From an uncultured Pseudomonas sp. (lineage in GTDB: Bacteria; Pseudomonadota; Gammaproteobacteria; Pseudomonadales; Pseudomonadaceae), in the NCBI GenBank assembly GCA_943912755.1, contig CALTWF010000013.1:1-64000 (forward strand): a stretch of 64,000 bases of DNA, in the 5' to 3' direction. The notes under the pieces were generated by a model. It saw nothing but the letters and a program-made list of their open reading frames with translations, searched no databases and was not told the origin of the DNA. Shown in pieces: positions 1 to 9,342 of this stretch; position 1 is the stretch's first letter; each line of letters opens with the position of its first letter. Position numbers and translations under genes: made by a program.

Positions 1-520
1 TGTTGAAGAAGGTGCTGGGGATGATGTTCTGGATCTGCGGCGTGCCGGGCAGGGCATCCATGGTGAAGGAAAACGCTCCCAGGGCGATGGTCGCCGGGAT
101 CAGGCGCTTGGGGATGTTGCTCTGGCGGAACATCTCGGCGGCGAACGGATACACCGCGAATACCACGACGAACAGCGATACCCCGCCGTAGGTGAGCAGG
201 GCACAGACCAGCACGATCACCAGCATGGCCTGGCGGGTGCCGAGCAGGCGGATCGCCGCGGCGACGATGGAGCGCGAGAAGCCCGACAGCTCGATCAGCT
301 TGCCGAACACCGCGCCGAGCAGGAATACCGGGAAATAGAGTTTGATGAAGCCGACCATCTTTTCCATGAACACCCCGGTAAAGGCGGGTGCCACGGCGGA
401 CGGGTCGGTAAGCAGTACTGCGCCGAGGGCGGCGATGGGGGCAAACAGAATGACGCTGTAGCCACGGTAGGCAGCCAGCATCAGCAGCGCCAGGGCTGCC
501 AGGGCGATGATCACACTCAT
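1..520 (-). CDS. GntP-family permease, 3' part cut by the window edge
   Basis: Inner-membrane transporter of the GntP family. The N-terminal 173 residues are present and the gene runs off the left edge. The visible part is almost entirely hydrophobic helices (MSVIIALAALALLMLAAY at the start), with the small-residue-rich loop TYGGVSLF and PGTPQIQN that are usual in this family. The ATG at 520 is preceded by AAGGAGA at good spacing. A sigma-54 promoter lies about 45 bp upstream and a sigma-54 activator is the next gene, a pairing that matches the PA2004/PA2005 arrangement of P. aeruginosa, where the permease is linked to (R)-3-hydroxybutyrate use. The substrate is therefore inferred from neighbourhood only. 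Gluconate or another hydroxy acid is possible. Confidence 0.85.
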   Translation of the reverse strand, partial: MSVIIALAALALLMLAAYRGYSVILFAPIAALGAVLLTDPSAVAPAFTGVFMEKMVGFIKLYFPVFLLGAVFGKLIELSGFSRSIVAAAIRLLGTRQAMLVIVLVCALLTYGGVSLFVVVFAVYPFAAEMFRQSNIPKRLIPATIALGAFSFTMDALPGTPQIQNIIPSTFFN

Positions 521-565
521 CGGGTGTCTCCTTGGTGAATCTTGTTTTTGTTGGTGGCAAGGAGA

Positions 566-583
566 TAGCAGGGATTGTGCCAG
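566..583 (-). promoter_or_regulatory. Sigma-54 (-24/-12) promoter of the GntP permease
   Basis: On the minus strand the sequence reads CTGGCACAATCCCTGCTAT. The invariant GG (580-581) and GC (568-569) are separated by exactly 10 nt, as RpoN promoters require, and TGGCAC is the consensus -24 box. It lies 45-60 bp before the permease start. The neighbouring enhancer-binding protein is the obvious activator. Confidence 0.85.
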
Positions 584-676
584 GTGTTTAAGTTACTGAT
601 TTAAAAGGAAAAACTATGTTTATTTGAGTGTGCTGGTCGATTTTGTCTCTGAAATGAGATTTCTGCTGGTTGTGAT

Positions 677-760
677 GGCCTCATCGCTGGCAAGCCAGCT
701 GCCACAAAGGTTGCATGCAACGCCGACCCTGTGGGAGCTGGCTTGCCAGCGATGAGGCCC
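677..760. repeat. REP inverted pair (REPIN)
   Basis: Two copies of a Pseudomonas REP in opposite orientation: ATCGCTGGCAAGCCAGCT near 683 and AGCTGGCTTGCCAGCGAT near 736. Each has its own small imperfect palindrome. The pair lies between the permease promoter and the regulator end. The same family recurs at 11600, 12381, 21031 and 25990. Confidence 0.85.
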
Positions 761-770
761 TCAAGAACAA

Positions 771-796
771 GTCTCCATAAAGAGATTGATATCTCT

Positions 797-806
<10 letters not shown>
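771..806. terminator. Perfect 16-bp inverted repeat over the end of hbcR
   Basis: GTCTCCATAAAGAGAT (771-786) and its exact reverse complement (791-806) are separated by the 4 nt TGAT. The stop codon of the regulator lies inside the right arm. On the minus strand the stem is followed by TTGTTCTTG, so it may terminate the regulator transcript. It is also about 190 bp upstream of the sigma-54 promoter, where an enhancer-binding site would be expected. Either or both roles are possible. Confidence 0.6.
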
Positions 807-2191
<1,385 letters not shown>

Positions 2192-2213
2192 GGGGTGTCC
2201 AGTGGGGAAAGGT

Positions 2214-3236
2214 TCAGGCCTTGGGATCGAAGGCTTCGCGCAGGGCATCACCGACGAACACCAGCAGGGTAAGGATCAGCGCCAGGGCGAAGAACGCGGT
2301 AAAGCCCAGCCAGGGTGCCTGCAGGTTCTGCTTGCCCTGGTTGACCAGCTCGCCCAGCGAGGCGCTGCCGGCGGGCATGCCGAAGCCGAGGAAGTCCAGG
2401 GCGGTCAGGGTCGAGATCGCCCCGGTGAGGATGAACGGCAGGTAGGTGAGGGTGGCGTTCATCGCGTTGGGCAGGATATGCCGGACGATCACCAGCCGGT
2501 CCGGCAAACCCAGGGCCCGGGCCGCCTGGACGTACTCCAGGTTGCGCCCGCGGAGGAACTCGGCACGCACCACGTCGACCAGTGCCAGCCAGGAAAACAG
2601 CGCCATGATCCCCAGCAGCCACCAGAAATTCGGCTCGACGAAACCGCTGAGGATGATCAGCAGGTACAGCACCGGCAACCCCGACCACACCTCCAGCAGG
2701 CGCTGGCCGAGCAGGTCGACCCAGCCACCGTGGTAGCCCTGCAGGGCGCCGGCGGTGACGCCGATGACCGTGCTGATCAGGGTCAGGGCCAGGGCGAACA
2801 GGATCGACACCCGGGTGCCGTAGAGCACCCGCGCCAGCACGTCGCGGCCCTGGTCGTCGGTGCCCAGCCAGTTGCTCGCGGTCGGCGGGCTCGGCGCCGG
2901 CACCTGCAAATCGTAGTTGGGCGTATCGGCGCTGAACGGGATCGGTGGGAACAGCATCCAGCCGCCCTGGTCCTCGATCAGCTGGCGCACGTACTGGCTG
3001 CGATAGTCCGGCTGGAATGGCAGCTGGCCGCCGAACTGCTGCTCGGTGTAGCGCTTGAACGCCGGAAAATAAAGGCTGCCTTCATGCTTGAGCAGCAGCG
3101 GCTTGTCGTTGGCGATGAGCTCGGCACCCAGGCTCAGGGTCAGCAGGGCAGCGAAGAGCCACAGCGAGAACCAGCCACGCCGGTTGCTGCGAAAGCGCTG
3201 CCAGCGGCGCTGGGCGATGGGCGACAGGCAGAACAT
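2214..3236 (-). CDS. yejE: Peptide ABC transporter permease YejE
   Basis: Second permease of a microcin C/oligopeptide-type importer of 340 residues, close to the 341 of E. coli YejE. It has an N-terminal membrane helix (WFSLWLFAALLTLSLGAEL), then the long periplasmic segment characteristic of YejE (KHEGSLYFPAFKRYTEQQFGG), then five C-terminal helices. The ABC-permease EAA-type loop is seen at EYVQAARALGLPDRLVIVRH. Its ATG overlaps the yejB stop by 1 nt (TGATG), indicating translational coupling. The usual next gene, the ATPase yejF, is absent: hbcR begins about 20 bp downstream. Confidence 0.92.
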   Translation of the reverse strand: MFCLSPIAQRRWQRFRSNRRGWFSLWLFAALLTLSLGAELIANDKPLLLKHEGSLYFPAFKRYTEQQFGGQLPFQPDYRSQYVRQLIEDQGGWMLFPPIPFSADTPNYDLQVPAPSPPTASNWLGTDDQGRDVLARVLYGTRVSILFALALTLISTVIGVTAGALQGYHGGWVDLLGQRLLEVWSGLPVLYLLIILSGFVEPNFWWLLGIMALFSWLALVDVVRAEFLRGRNLEYVQAARALGLPDRLVIVRHILPNAMNATLTYLPFILTGAISTLTALDFLGFGMPAGSASLGELVNQGKQNLQAPWLGFTAFFALALILTLLVFVGDALREAFDPKA

Positions 3237-4288
3237 CAGTGCGCCCTCGTGGCGAAGTCGATGCGCGGATCGACCAGGGTGTAGCAGATATCCCCCAGCA
3301 GGCGGATCAGCAGGCCGAACAGGGTGAAGATGAACAGCGAGCCGAACACCACCGGGTAGTCGCGGCTTACCGCAGCGTCATAGCTCATGCGCCCGAGGCC
3401 ATCGAGGGAAAAGATCACCTCGATCATCAACGACCCGGCGAAGAACACCGTGACCAGCGCCTGGGGCAGCCCGGCCACCACCAGCAGGATGGCGTTGCGG
3501 AACACATGGCCGTAGAGCACGCGGCGCTCGGTCAGGCCCTTGGCCTTGGCGGTGATCACGTACTGGCGGGTGATCTCGTTGAGGAAGGCGTTCTTGGTCA
3601 GCAGGGTCAGGGTGGCGAAACCGCCGATCACCAGGGCACCCACCGGCAGTACCAGGTGCCAGAAGTAATCGGCGACCTTACCGATCAGGCTCAGCTCGGC
3701 GAAGTTCTCCGACACCAGCCCGCGCACCGGGAACCAGTTCAGCGAGGTGCCGCCGGCGAACAGCACGATCAGCAGCAGGGCGAACAGGAACGAGGGCAGG
3801 GCGTAGCCGATCACGATCAGGCTGCTGCTCCAGGCATCGAACACGCTGCCGTGGCGCACCGCCTTGCGGATGCCGAGGGGAATCGACACCAGGTAGGTGA
3901 TCAGGGTGGCCCAGAAGCCGAGGGACAGGGTCACCGGCATCTTGTCGAGGATCAGGTCGGTGACCTTGGCGCCACGAAAGAAGCTGTCGCCGAAATCCAG
4001 CCGGGCGTAGTTGCCGAGCATCAGCCACAGGCGTTCCGGGGCGGACTTATCGAAGCCGTACTGCTTCTTGATGGTTTCCAGCAGGGCCGGGTCGAGGCCG
4101 CGGCTGGCCCGCGAGTCGAGCTGGACTGAAGAGCCGCCCGGCGCGCCGCCGCCGATGCCTTGCAGGCGTGCCACCGCCTGTTCCACCGGCCCGCCGGGGG
4201 CGGCCTGGACGATGACGAAGTTGACCAGCAGGATCACCAGCAGGGTCGGAATGATCAGCAGCAGGCGCCGCAGGATATAGGCGCTCAT
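3236..4288 (-). CDS. yejB: Peptide ABC transporter permease YejB
   Basis: First permease of the Yej importer, 350 residues. The start MSAYILRRLLLIIPTLL (4288) is chosen because it forms an ATGA overlap with yejA and opens with the typical N-terminal helix. The longer upstream reading frame lies inside yejA. Six hydrophobic segments are visible. The EAA-type loop is QYVITAKAKGLTERRVLYGHVFR, cut here as ITAKAKGLTERR. The protein ends TLVDPRID, a conserved end of DppB/OppB-type permeases. It would form the membrane channel with YejE and receive peptides from YejA. Confidence 0.92.
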   Translation of the reverse strand: MSAYILRRLLLIIPTLLVILLVNFVIVQAAPGGPVEQAVARLQGIGGGAPGGSSVQLDSRASRGLDPALLETIKKQYGFDKSAPERLWLMLGNYARLDFGDSFFRGAKVTDLILDKMPVTLSLGFWATLITYLVSIPLGIRKAVRHGSVFDAWSSSLIVIGYALPSFLFALLLIVLFAGGTSLNWFPVRGLVSENFAELSLIGKVADYFWHLVLPVGALVIGGFATLTLLTKNAFLNEITRQYVITAKAKGLTERRVLYGHVFRNAILLVVAGLPQALVTVFFAGSLMIEVIFSLDGLGRMSYDAAVSRDYPVVFGSLFIFTLFGLLIRLLGDICYTLVDPRIDFATRAH

Positions 4289-6132
4289 GGCTTGCCTTGT
4301 GTGCGTTGGGCCATCTGTTCGTTGCTCAGCGCGGTCGGGCTGACTTCCCACCAGGTATCCAGGGCCGGGTCATTGGCCGCCGGGATCTTCGGCAGGCCGA
4401 AGCGGTTCCACCACACGCTGGAGGTGCCCGGCGGGTAGTAGTTGGGGATCCAGTAGTAATTCCATTGCAGCACCCGGTCCAGGGCATGGGCATGGCGCTG
4501 CATGCCGGCCTGGGTATCGGCGCGCACCAGGCCGTCGATCAGGCGGTCCACCACCGGGCTCTGCAGGGCCATGAAGTTGTTCGAGCCCGGGTCCTTGGCC
4601 GCCGCCGAACCGAAATAGCTGTACAGCTCCAGGCCCGGCGAGGTGGTGACCGGGTAGCCGGTGACGATCATGTCGTAGTCGCGGGCCATCAGGCGGTTGA
4701 CGTACTGCGCCGAGTCCACCCGGCGGATCTGCATGTCGATGCCGATCTGCGCCAGGGTGCGTTTCCACGGCAGCAGCAGGCGCTCCATGCCGTTCTGGCC
4801 ATTGAGGAAGGTGAAGCTCAGCGGCTCGCCCTGGGCATTCACCAGGCGATCACCGTGCGGACGCCAGCCGGCTTCGTCGAGCAGGGCCAGGGCTTGCAAC
4901 TGCTTGTCGCGGATGATCCCCGAACCGTCGGTGCGCGGGGCTTCGAACACCCGGGTGAAGACCTCGTCGGGCACCTGGCCGCGCAGCGGTTCGAGGATCT
5001 TCAGCTCCTCGGCGTCCGGCAATTCGCGGGCGGCCAGCGGGCTGTTGGCGAAGTAGCTCTGCTGGCGGATGTACAGGTCGCGCATCATCCGCCGGTTGCT
5101 CCATTCGAAGTCCCACAGCAGGGCGATGGCCTGGCGCACGCGGCGGTCCTGGAACATCGGCCGTTGCAGGTTGAACACATAACCCTGGGCGTTCTGCGGG
5201 GCTTCCCGGGCCAGGTGCGCGCGTTGCAGGCGGCCATCGTCGAGGGCCGGGCCGGCGTAGCCGATGGTGTAGCCGGTGGCGGAAAACTCGCGGTTGTAGT
5301 CGTAGCCACCGCCGCGCAGCACCTGGCGCGCCACGTCGGTATCGCCGAAGTACTCGATGCGCAGCTGGTCGAAGTTGTAGCGCCCGCGGTTGACCGGCAG
5401 GTCCTTGCCCCACCAGTCGCGGTCGCGTTCGAAAGTGATGCTGCGGCCATTGTCGATCCGCGCCACCTTGTACGGGCCGCTGCCCAGGGGCGCCTCGAAG
5501 CCGCCGCCATTGGCGAAATCGCGGTTCTTCCACCAGTGCTCCGGCAGCACCGGCAGCGAGGCCAGGTCCAGGGGCAGGGTACGGTTCTGGCTGGTCTTGA
5601 AGTCGAAGCGCACCTGGGTTGGCGATTCCACCACCACATCGGCGACATCGGCGAACTGGGTGCGGTACTTCAGGTTGCCGTCGCGTAGCAGCAGGTCATA
5701 GGTAAAGCGCACATCCTCGGCGCGGATCGGCTTGCCGTCGGCGAAGCGCGCCTTGGGGTCGAGATAGAAGCGCAGCCACAGGCCGTTGTCGGCCCGCTCC
5801 ATGCGCCGGGCGACCAGGCCGTAGACGGTGTAGGGCTCGTCCAGCGAGCGCACGGCCAGGGGCGCATACAGCCAGCCGTCGATCTCGCTGACGCCGATGC
5901 CCTTGTCGATATAGGGAAGGATATGGTCGAACTGGCCGATCTCGATGGCCGAGCGGCGCAGGCTGCCGCCCTTGGGGGCGTCAGGATTGGTGTACTGGAA
6001 ATGGCTGAAACCGGCCGGATAGCGCGCTGCCTCGCCATAGACGGTGAGGGCGTGGGTGGGGGCGGCCTGGGCGCTGAATCCCAGAAGGGCTGCGAGGCAG
6101 CCCCCGAAGGCCAGGATGGCCTGGCGAATCAA
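4285..6132 (-). CDS. yejA: Peptide ABC transporter substrate-binding protein YejA
   Basis: Periplasmic solute-binding protein of family 5, 615 residues, slightly longer than E. coli YejA (604). The N-terminus is a signal peptide (MIRQAILAFGGCLAALLGFSAQA, cleavage probably after AQA). Family-5 signatures include FADGKPIRAEDVRFTYDLL and FNLQRPMFQDRRVRQAIALLWDFEW. It binds oligopeptides and hands them to YejBE. It starts only 6 bp after the ppiC stop, so ppiC-yejABE is probably one transcript. Confidence 0.92.
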   Translation of the reverse strand: MIRQAILAFGGCLAALLGFSAQAAPTHALTVYGEAARYPAGFSHFQYTNPDAPKGGSLRRSAIEIGQFDHILPYIDKGIGVSEIDGWLYAPLAVRSLDEPYTVYGLVARRMERADNGLWLRFYLDPKARFADGKPIRAEDVRFTYDLLLRDGNLKYRTQFADVADVVVESPTQVRFDFKTSQNRTLPLDLASLPVLPEHWWKNRDFANGGGFEAPLGSGPYKVARIDNGRSITFERDRDWWGKDLPVNRGRYNFDQLRIEYFGDTDVARQVLRGGGYDYNREFSATGYTIGYAGPALDDGRLQRAHLAREAPQNAQGYVFNLQRPMFQDRRVRQAIALLWDFEWSNRRMMRDLYIRQQSYFANSPLAARELPDAEELKILEPLRGQVPDEVFTRVFEAPRTDGSGIIRDKQLQALALLDEAGWRPHGDRLVNAQGEPLSFTFLNGQNGMERLLLPWKRTLAQIGIDMQIRRVDSAQYVNRLMARDYDMIVTGYPVTTSPGLELYSYFGSAAAKDPGSNNFMALQSPVVDRLIDGLVRADTQAGMQRHAHALDRVLQWNYYWIPNYYPPGTSSVWWNRFGLPKIPAANDPALDTWWEVSPTALSNEQMAQRTQGKP

Positions 6133-6138
6133 GACCGA

Positions 6139-6420
6139 TCAGTCCTGGCGGCTGGTCACTTCCAGCAGGTGGTAGCCGAACTGGGTCTTCACCGGACCTT
6201 GCACGGTGTTGACCGGCGCGCTGAACACCACGGTGTCGAATTCCTTGACCATCTGGCCCGGACCGAAGGAGCCCAGGTCGCCGCCCTGGCGGCTGGACGG
6301 GCAGGTGGAGTTGGCTTTGGCGACTTCGGCGAAGTCCGCGCCGGCTTCGATCTGTGCCTTCAGTTCATTGCACTTCTCTTCGCTGCTGACGAGGATGTGA
6401 CGGGCGGTGGCTCGTGCCAT
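6139..6420 (-). CDS. ppiC: Peptidyl-prolyl cis-trans isomerase PpiC (parvulin)
   Basis: Single-domain cytoplasmic parvulin of 93 residues, the usual length of PpiC. It begins MARATARHILVSSEEKC and carries the rotamase signature FAEVAKANSTCPS...GGDLGSFGPGQMV, with the conserved C-terminal FGYHLLEV. It catalyses cis-trans isomerisation of X-Pro bonds. It is upstream of and very close to yejA. Confidence 0.95.
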   Translation of the reverse strand: MARATARHILVSSEEKCNELKAQIEAGADFAEVAKANSTCPSSRQGGDLGSFGPGQMVKEFDTVVFSAPVNTVQGPVKTQFGYHLLEVTSRQD

Positions 6421-6508
6421 GGCAGATGCTCCAATTTTGGGAAAAGCCAGAGCCTACCGCAAACCTCCGACGATTTCTCCTGCGGATCAGTGGGAAATTC
6501 CTCTGCGA

Positions 6509-6534
6509 CCTGACATTTCTGTCAGTTGTGCACC
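6509..6534 (+). promoter_or_regulatory. Palindromic motif upstream of the halovibrin-like gene, shared with the RHS gene
   Basis: The stretch contains the inverted repeat TGACA-TTTC-TGTCA followed by GTTGTGCA. About 23 of 26 positions are identical to the sequence at 34285-34310 upstream of the giant RHS gene. It lies 70 bp before the ATG at 6604. The binding factor is not identified. Confidence 0.5.
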
Positions 6535-6603
6535 GACGGCCTTTGGTTTTTCAATCGAGTTCGATCCGGCCGTGGCCGTACAACTGCGATTGAGGACGTA
6601 CAC

Positions 6604-7917
6604 ATGCTCCGTTTCCTTCGATTCCTCGGCGTCACGCTGTTCTGCTTGTATTCGCTCCAGGGTTGGGCCCTCAGCGGCCCGGAAACCGCCCAGCAACTGA
6701 ACCAGCGCCTGGCGGCGACCCCGGTACAGTGCGTCGGCGGCAAGCCACCCTATGCCTGTAGCGGGGTGCTGGTGCGGCCAATGGCCGAAGACCACCCGCA
6801 GCCGTTCTGGCATCACGCCGGTGAAGCGCGTGAAGCGGGGGCGGAGCGTTTCTATTTCATGCGTCGCGATCGCATCAGCGCAACGCTGCCGAACCCTGTC
6901 GGCTATATCCTCATGGACCGTTTCTCCGCAGTTGGCCAGGGCAAGCCCTATGAAGTGAGCGACCCGGACAGCGCCGCGACAGGCGAAATAATGGTGCGCA
7001 ACTGGGCCGAAGACGCGCCCGGCAAACTGGCGGTACAAGCGCTGTACTACGACATGACCGAGCCCGCCAGCCTGCTGCGCGCCCAGCGCGGGCAGCGCGA
7101 TTACTTCGAGGCGACGGGGACGTGGTTGCCGTTGCTGCGCTTTGGCAACCAGGGCGTGTTCGGTTTCAACCAGCAGGACCAGTTGTACAACGGCTACCAG
7201 GTCGCGGCGCGCCTGAACGCGCGCTTTGCCGATACGGCGATGACCTGCCGCGACGGCCGCGCGGCCTATTACTGCAATGGCGTCATCCTGCGCACCGTCG
7301 GGCCCGGTGATTTCCATGCGTGGAATCCCAGCCCCAACTCGATCCGGATTGGTGGCGTGTCCTTCAGCTATTACCGCCGCGACCTGGGCAGCGCGATGAT
7401 GGTCTACCCGCGCGGCTATGTGGTTCGCGAACTGTCGGTTCCGGCGGTGACGCCCTTCGAGCCGCTGTGCTTCTATCCGGTGGACGGCGCCACCGGCAAT
7501 GCGCCGGATGGCGGGATCTGCACCTTGAGGAGCACCTGCCAGGCCCTGGGCGTGACGACCCTTGCCGACTGGCTCGCCCGTTACCAGGCGGAACCGCGCA
7601 GCGGATGTGCCCTGACCACTTCGGCGACAGACCTGCAATTTACCCACGATATCCGCCAGCAGGCTTTCCCCATGGATGCATTCACCGAACTGGTCATGCG
7701 TACCTGGCCGCAGAATATCGGCAAGGCGTTGCCCATCGAAGCCGTCGTCTACAGCCTCGAATCGCTGCATGGCGGCGATGGCCTGAGCGATGCCAGGCAC
7801 ACCCAGCGCGATTACCTGGAGCAGACCGGGCGCTACCTGCCATTGCTCAAGACCGATTTCGGCAGCACCGACGGCCAGCCGTTCAGCTTCGATCCCGCCG
7901 AGCAGATCGGGCCCTGA
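6604..7917 (+). CDS. Secreted halovibrin-like (HvnA family) protein with two tandem domains
   Basis: Exported protein of 437 residues. The ATG at 6604 is chosen because it gives a clean signal peptide (MLRFLRFLGVTLFCLYSLQGWA). The translation carries strings I associate with Pseudomonas proteins annotated halovibrin HvnA: YYCNGVILRTV and FHAWNPSPNS followed by SFSYYRRD. It is internally duplicated. The first half has LNQRLAATPVQC...YACSGVLVRP and ends QRDYFEATGTWLPLLRF. The second has LNARFADTAMTC...YYCNGVILRT and ends QRDYLEQTGRYLPLLKT. Paired cysteines suggest disulfides in the periplasm or outside. Halovibrin was first described as a Vibrio fischeri ADP-ribosyltransferase. No catalytic motif was verified here, so the activity is unproven. 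Confidence 0.7.
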   Translation: MLRFLRFLGVTLFCLYSLQGWALSGPETAQQLNQRLAATPVQCVGGKPPYACSGVLVRPMAEDHPQPFWHHAGEAREAGAERFYFMRRDRISATLPNPVGYILMDRFSAVGQGKPYEVSDPDSAATGEIMVRNWAEDAPGKLAVQALYYDMTEPASLLRAQRGQRDYFEATGTWLPLLRFGNQGVFGFNQQDQLYNGYQVAARLNARFADTAMTCRDGRAAYYCNGVILRTVGPGDFHAWNPSPNSIRIGGVSFSYYRRDLGSAMMVYPRGYVVRELSVPAVTPFEPLCFYPVDGATGNAPDGGICTLRSTCQALGVTTLADWLARYQAEPRSGCALTTSATDLQFTHDIRQQAFPMDAFTELVMRTWPQNIGKALPIEAVVYSLESLHGGDGLSDARHTQRDYLEQTGRYLPLLKTDFGSTDGQPFSFDPAEQIGP

Positions 7918-7926
7918 GCGTGGAAC

Positions 7927-7944
7927 GGGGCCTGCCCAGGCCCC
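7927..7944. terminator. GC-rich hairpin between convergent genes
   Basis: GGGGCCTG (7927-7934) and CAGGCCCC (7937-7944) form an 8-bp stem just after the halovibrin-like gene and before the end of aroF. There is no T-run on either side, so it may act as a weak or factor-assisted terminator. Confidence 0.35.
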
Positions 7945-7959
7945 GGCGTGCCACAAGCT

Positions 7960-9027
7960 TCAACCGCGCAATGCCGCGGCCGCTTCGAGCAGCATGGCCT
8001 CGCTGCTGTCCCAGCCCAGGCAGCCATCGGTGATCGACACCCCGTATTTCAATGCTCCCTTGCCCAGGGCCTGGCAGCCATCGAACAGGTGGCTTTCGAT
8101 CATCACCCCCACCAGCGAGCGGTCACCGGCGACCCGCTGGCCGATCACATCGCGCAGCACTGCCGGCTGGCGCAGCGGGTCCTTGCCGCTGTTGGCGTGA
8201 CTGCAATCGACCATGATCCGTGCAGCGATGCCGGCCTTGGCCAGGCCCTGGCGGGCCTGCTCGACGCTGGCGGCATCGAAGTTCGGGCCCTTGTGGCCGC
8301 CGCGCAGCACCAGGTGGGTGTCCGCGTTGCCGAGGGTCTCGACGATGGCCGGATGGCCCTGGGCATCCAGGCCGAAATGCCGGTGCGGGTGGGCCGCACT
8401 GCGGATCGCGTCGCAGGCGATGCCGACGCCGCCGTCGGTGCCGTTCTTGAAGCCCACCGGCAGGCCCAGGCCGCTGACCATCTCGCGGTGGATCTGCGAC
8501 TCGGTGGTACGCGCGCCGATGGCCGCCCAGCCCAGCAGGTCGTCGAAGTAGCCGGCGGCCATCGGTTGCAGCAGCTCGGTGGCCACCGGCAGGCCAAGGC
8601 GCAGCATGTCCAGCATCAGCTCGCGGGACAGGTGCAGGCCGCCGTGCATATCGTCGCTGCCGTCCAGCTGCGGGTCGTAGGCCAGGCCTTTCCAGCCGAC
8701 CGTGGTGCGGGGTTTTTCCACGTAGGCGCGCATCACCAGCAGCAACTGGTCATCGACCCGCTGCGACAGCGCGGCAAGGCGTTCGGCGTATTCGAGGGCG
8801 GAGCGTGGATCGTGCAGGGAGCAGGGGCCGACCACCACCAGCAGGCGCGAGTCGTGACCGTCGAGAATGCGTTTGATCGCCTGGCGCTGGTGCTGGACCT
8901 GGGCGGCGAGGGCGGCGCTCAGCGGCAATTGCTGCTTGAGCTGCACGGGGCTGGGCAGGCGCAGGCTGACGGAAGTGTTGGCTGCGGCAGGGGTGTTCAG
9001 TGGCAGAGCCTGGGTACTTGCTTGCAT
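7960..9027 (-). CDS. aroF: 3-deoxy-7-phosphoheptulonate (DAHP) synthase, class I
   Basis: First enzyme of the shikimate pathway. It condenses phosphoenolpyruvate with erythrose 4-phosphate. The protein has 355 residues, as usual for the AroFGH class. Motifs seen are VVVGPCSLHDPRSALEYAERL, the phosphate/metal region GFKNGTDGG, and HANSGKDPLRQP near the end. The start MQASTQALPL (9027) follows a GGGAAT ribosome-binding site. The upstream frame is not family-like and overlaps the leader region. Two short leader frames and an intrinsic terminator precede it, so expression is probably attenuated by charged aromatic tRNAs. Which aromatic amino acid inhibits the enzyme cannot be read safely, so the aroF symbol is a convenience. 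Confidence 0.93.
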   Translation of the reverse strand: MQASTQALPLNTPAAANTSVSLRLPSPVQLKQQLPLSAALAAQVQHQRQAIKRILDGHDSRLLVVVGPCSLHDPRSALEYAERLAALSQRVDDQLLLVMRAYVEKPRTTVGWKGLAYDPQLDGSDDMHGGLHLSRELMLDMLRLGLPVATELLQPMAAGYFDDLLGWAAIGARTTESQIHREMVSGLGLPVGFKNGTDGGVGIACDAIRSAAHPHRHFGLDAQGHPAIVETLGNADTHLVLRGGHKGPNFDAASVEQARQGLAKAGIAARIMVDCSHANSGKDPLRQPAVLRDVIGQRVAGDRSLVGVMIESHLFDGCQALGKGALKYGVSITDGCLGWDSSEAMLLEAAAALRG

Positions 9028-9076
9028 GTTCGGTATTCCCTGGGCGGAAGGCGGCTTGTGTGCCGCGCCTTCGGCC

Positions 9077-9217
9077 CTATCGTTGTGTTCGACAGATACT
9101 TGAATGTGTCTTGATGCCACCCGCAACGGACCGGTCGGAGGCGGCTGGCTGGCCCGAACGGCAGTGGCTAAATCGCCAGGCAGAGCGTTGGTAGCGGTAG
9201 CAGGTGGCGTAGTTCAT
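9077..9217 (-). CDS. Second short leader frame upstream of aroF (46 codons)
   Basis: The frame begins MNYATCYRYQRSAWRFSHC: three Tyr, one Trp and one Phe fall within the first 16 codons. The ATG follows TGAGGAATCGACAC, a usable ribosome-binding site, and the frame ends 50 bp before aroF. It lies after the attenuator terminator, so it is translated only on read-through transcripts. The start enriched in aromatic residues fits a second translation-sensing element. It may also be a non-functional remnant. Confidence 0.45.
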   Translation of the reverse strand: MNYATCYRYQRSAWRFSHCRSGQPAASDRSVAGGIKTHSSICRTQR

Positions 9218-9254
9218 GTGTCGATTCCTCAGTGATGTCGGTGTTTTCGGGCCC

Positions 9255-9290
9255 AAAACAAAACCCCCGGAGGGCTGGGCCGTCCGGGGG
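9255..9290 (-). terminator. Attenuator terminator in the aroF leader
   Basis: Minus-strand hairpin with arms CCCCCGGA and TCCGGGGG (9264-9271 and 9283-9290), followed by TTTTGTTTT (9255-9263): a complete intrinsic terminator inside the leader. GGGCCG at 9317-9312 can pair with CGGCCC at 9282-9277 in the terminator loop as an antiterminator. GGGTAT at 9372-9367, inside the aromatic codons, can pair with ATACCC at 9343-9338. Stalling on the aromatic codons would block that pairing. Confidence 0.82.
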
Positions 9291-9342
9291 TTCGAGAGTT
9301 CTCGTGTTCGGCGGCCCTGTTGAGTGGGCGCCGGTGTGGGTA

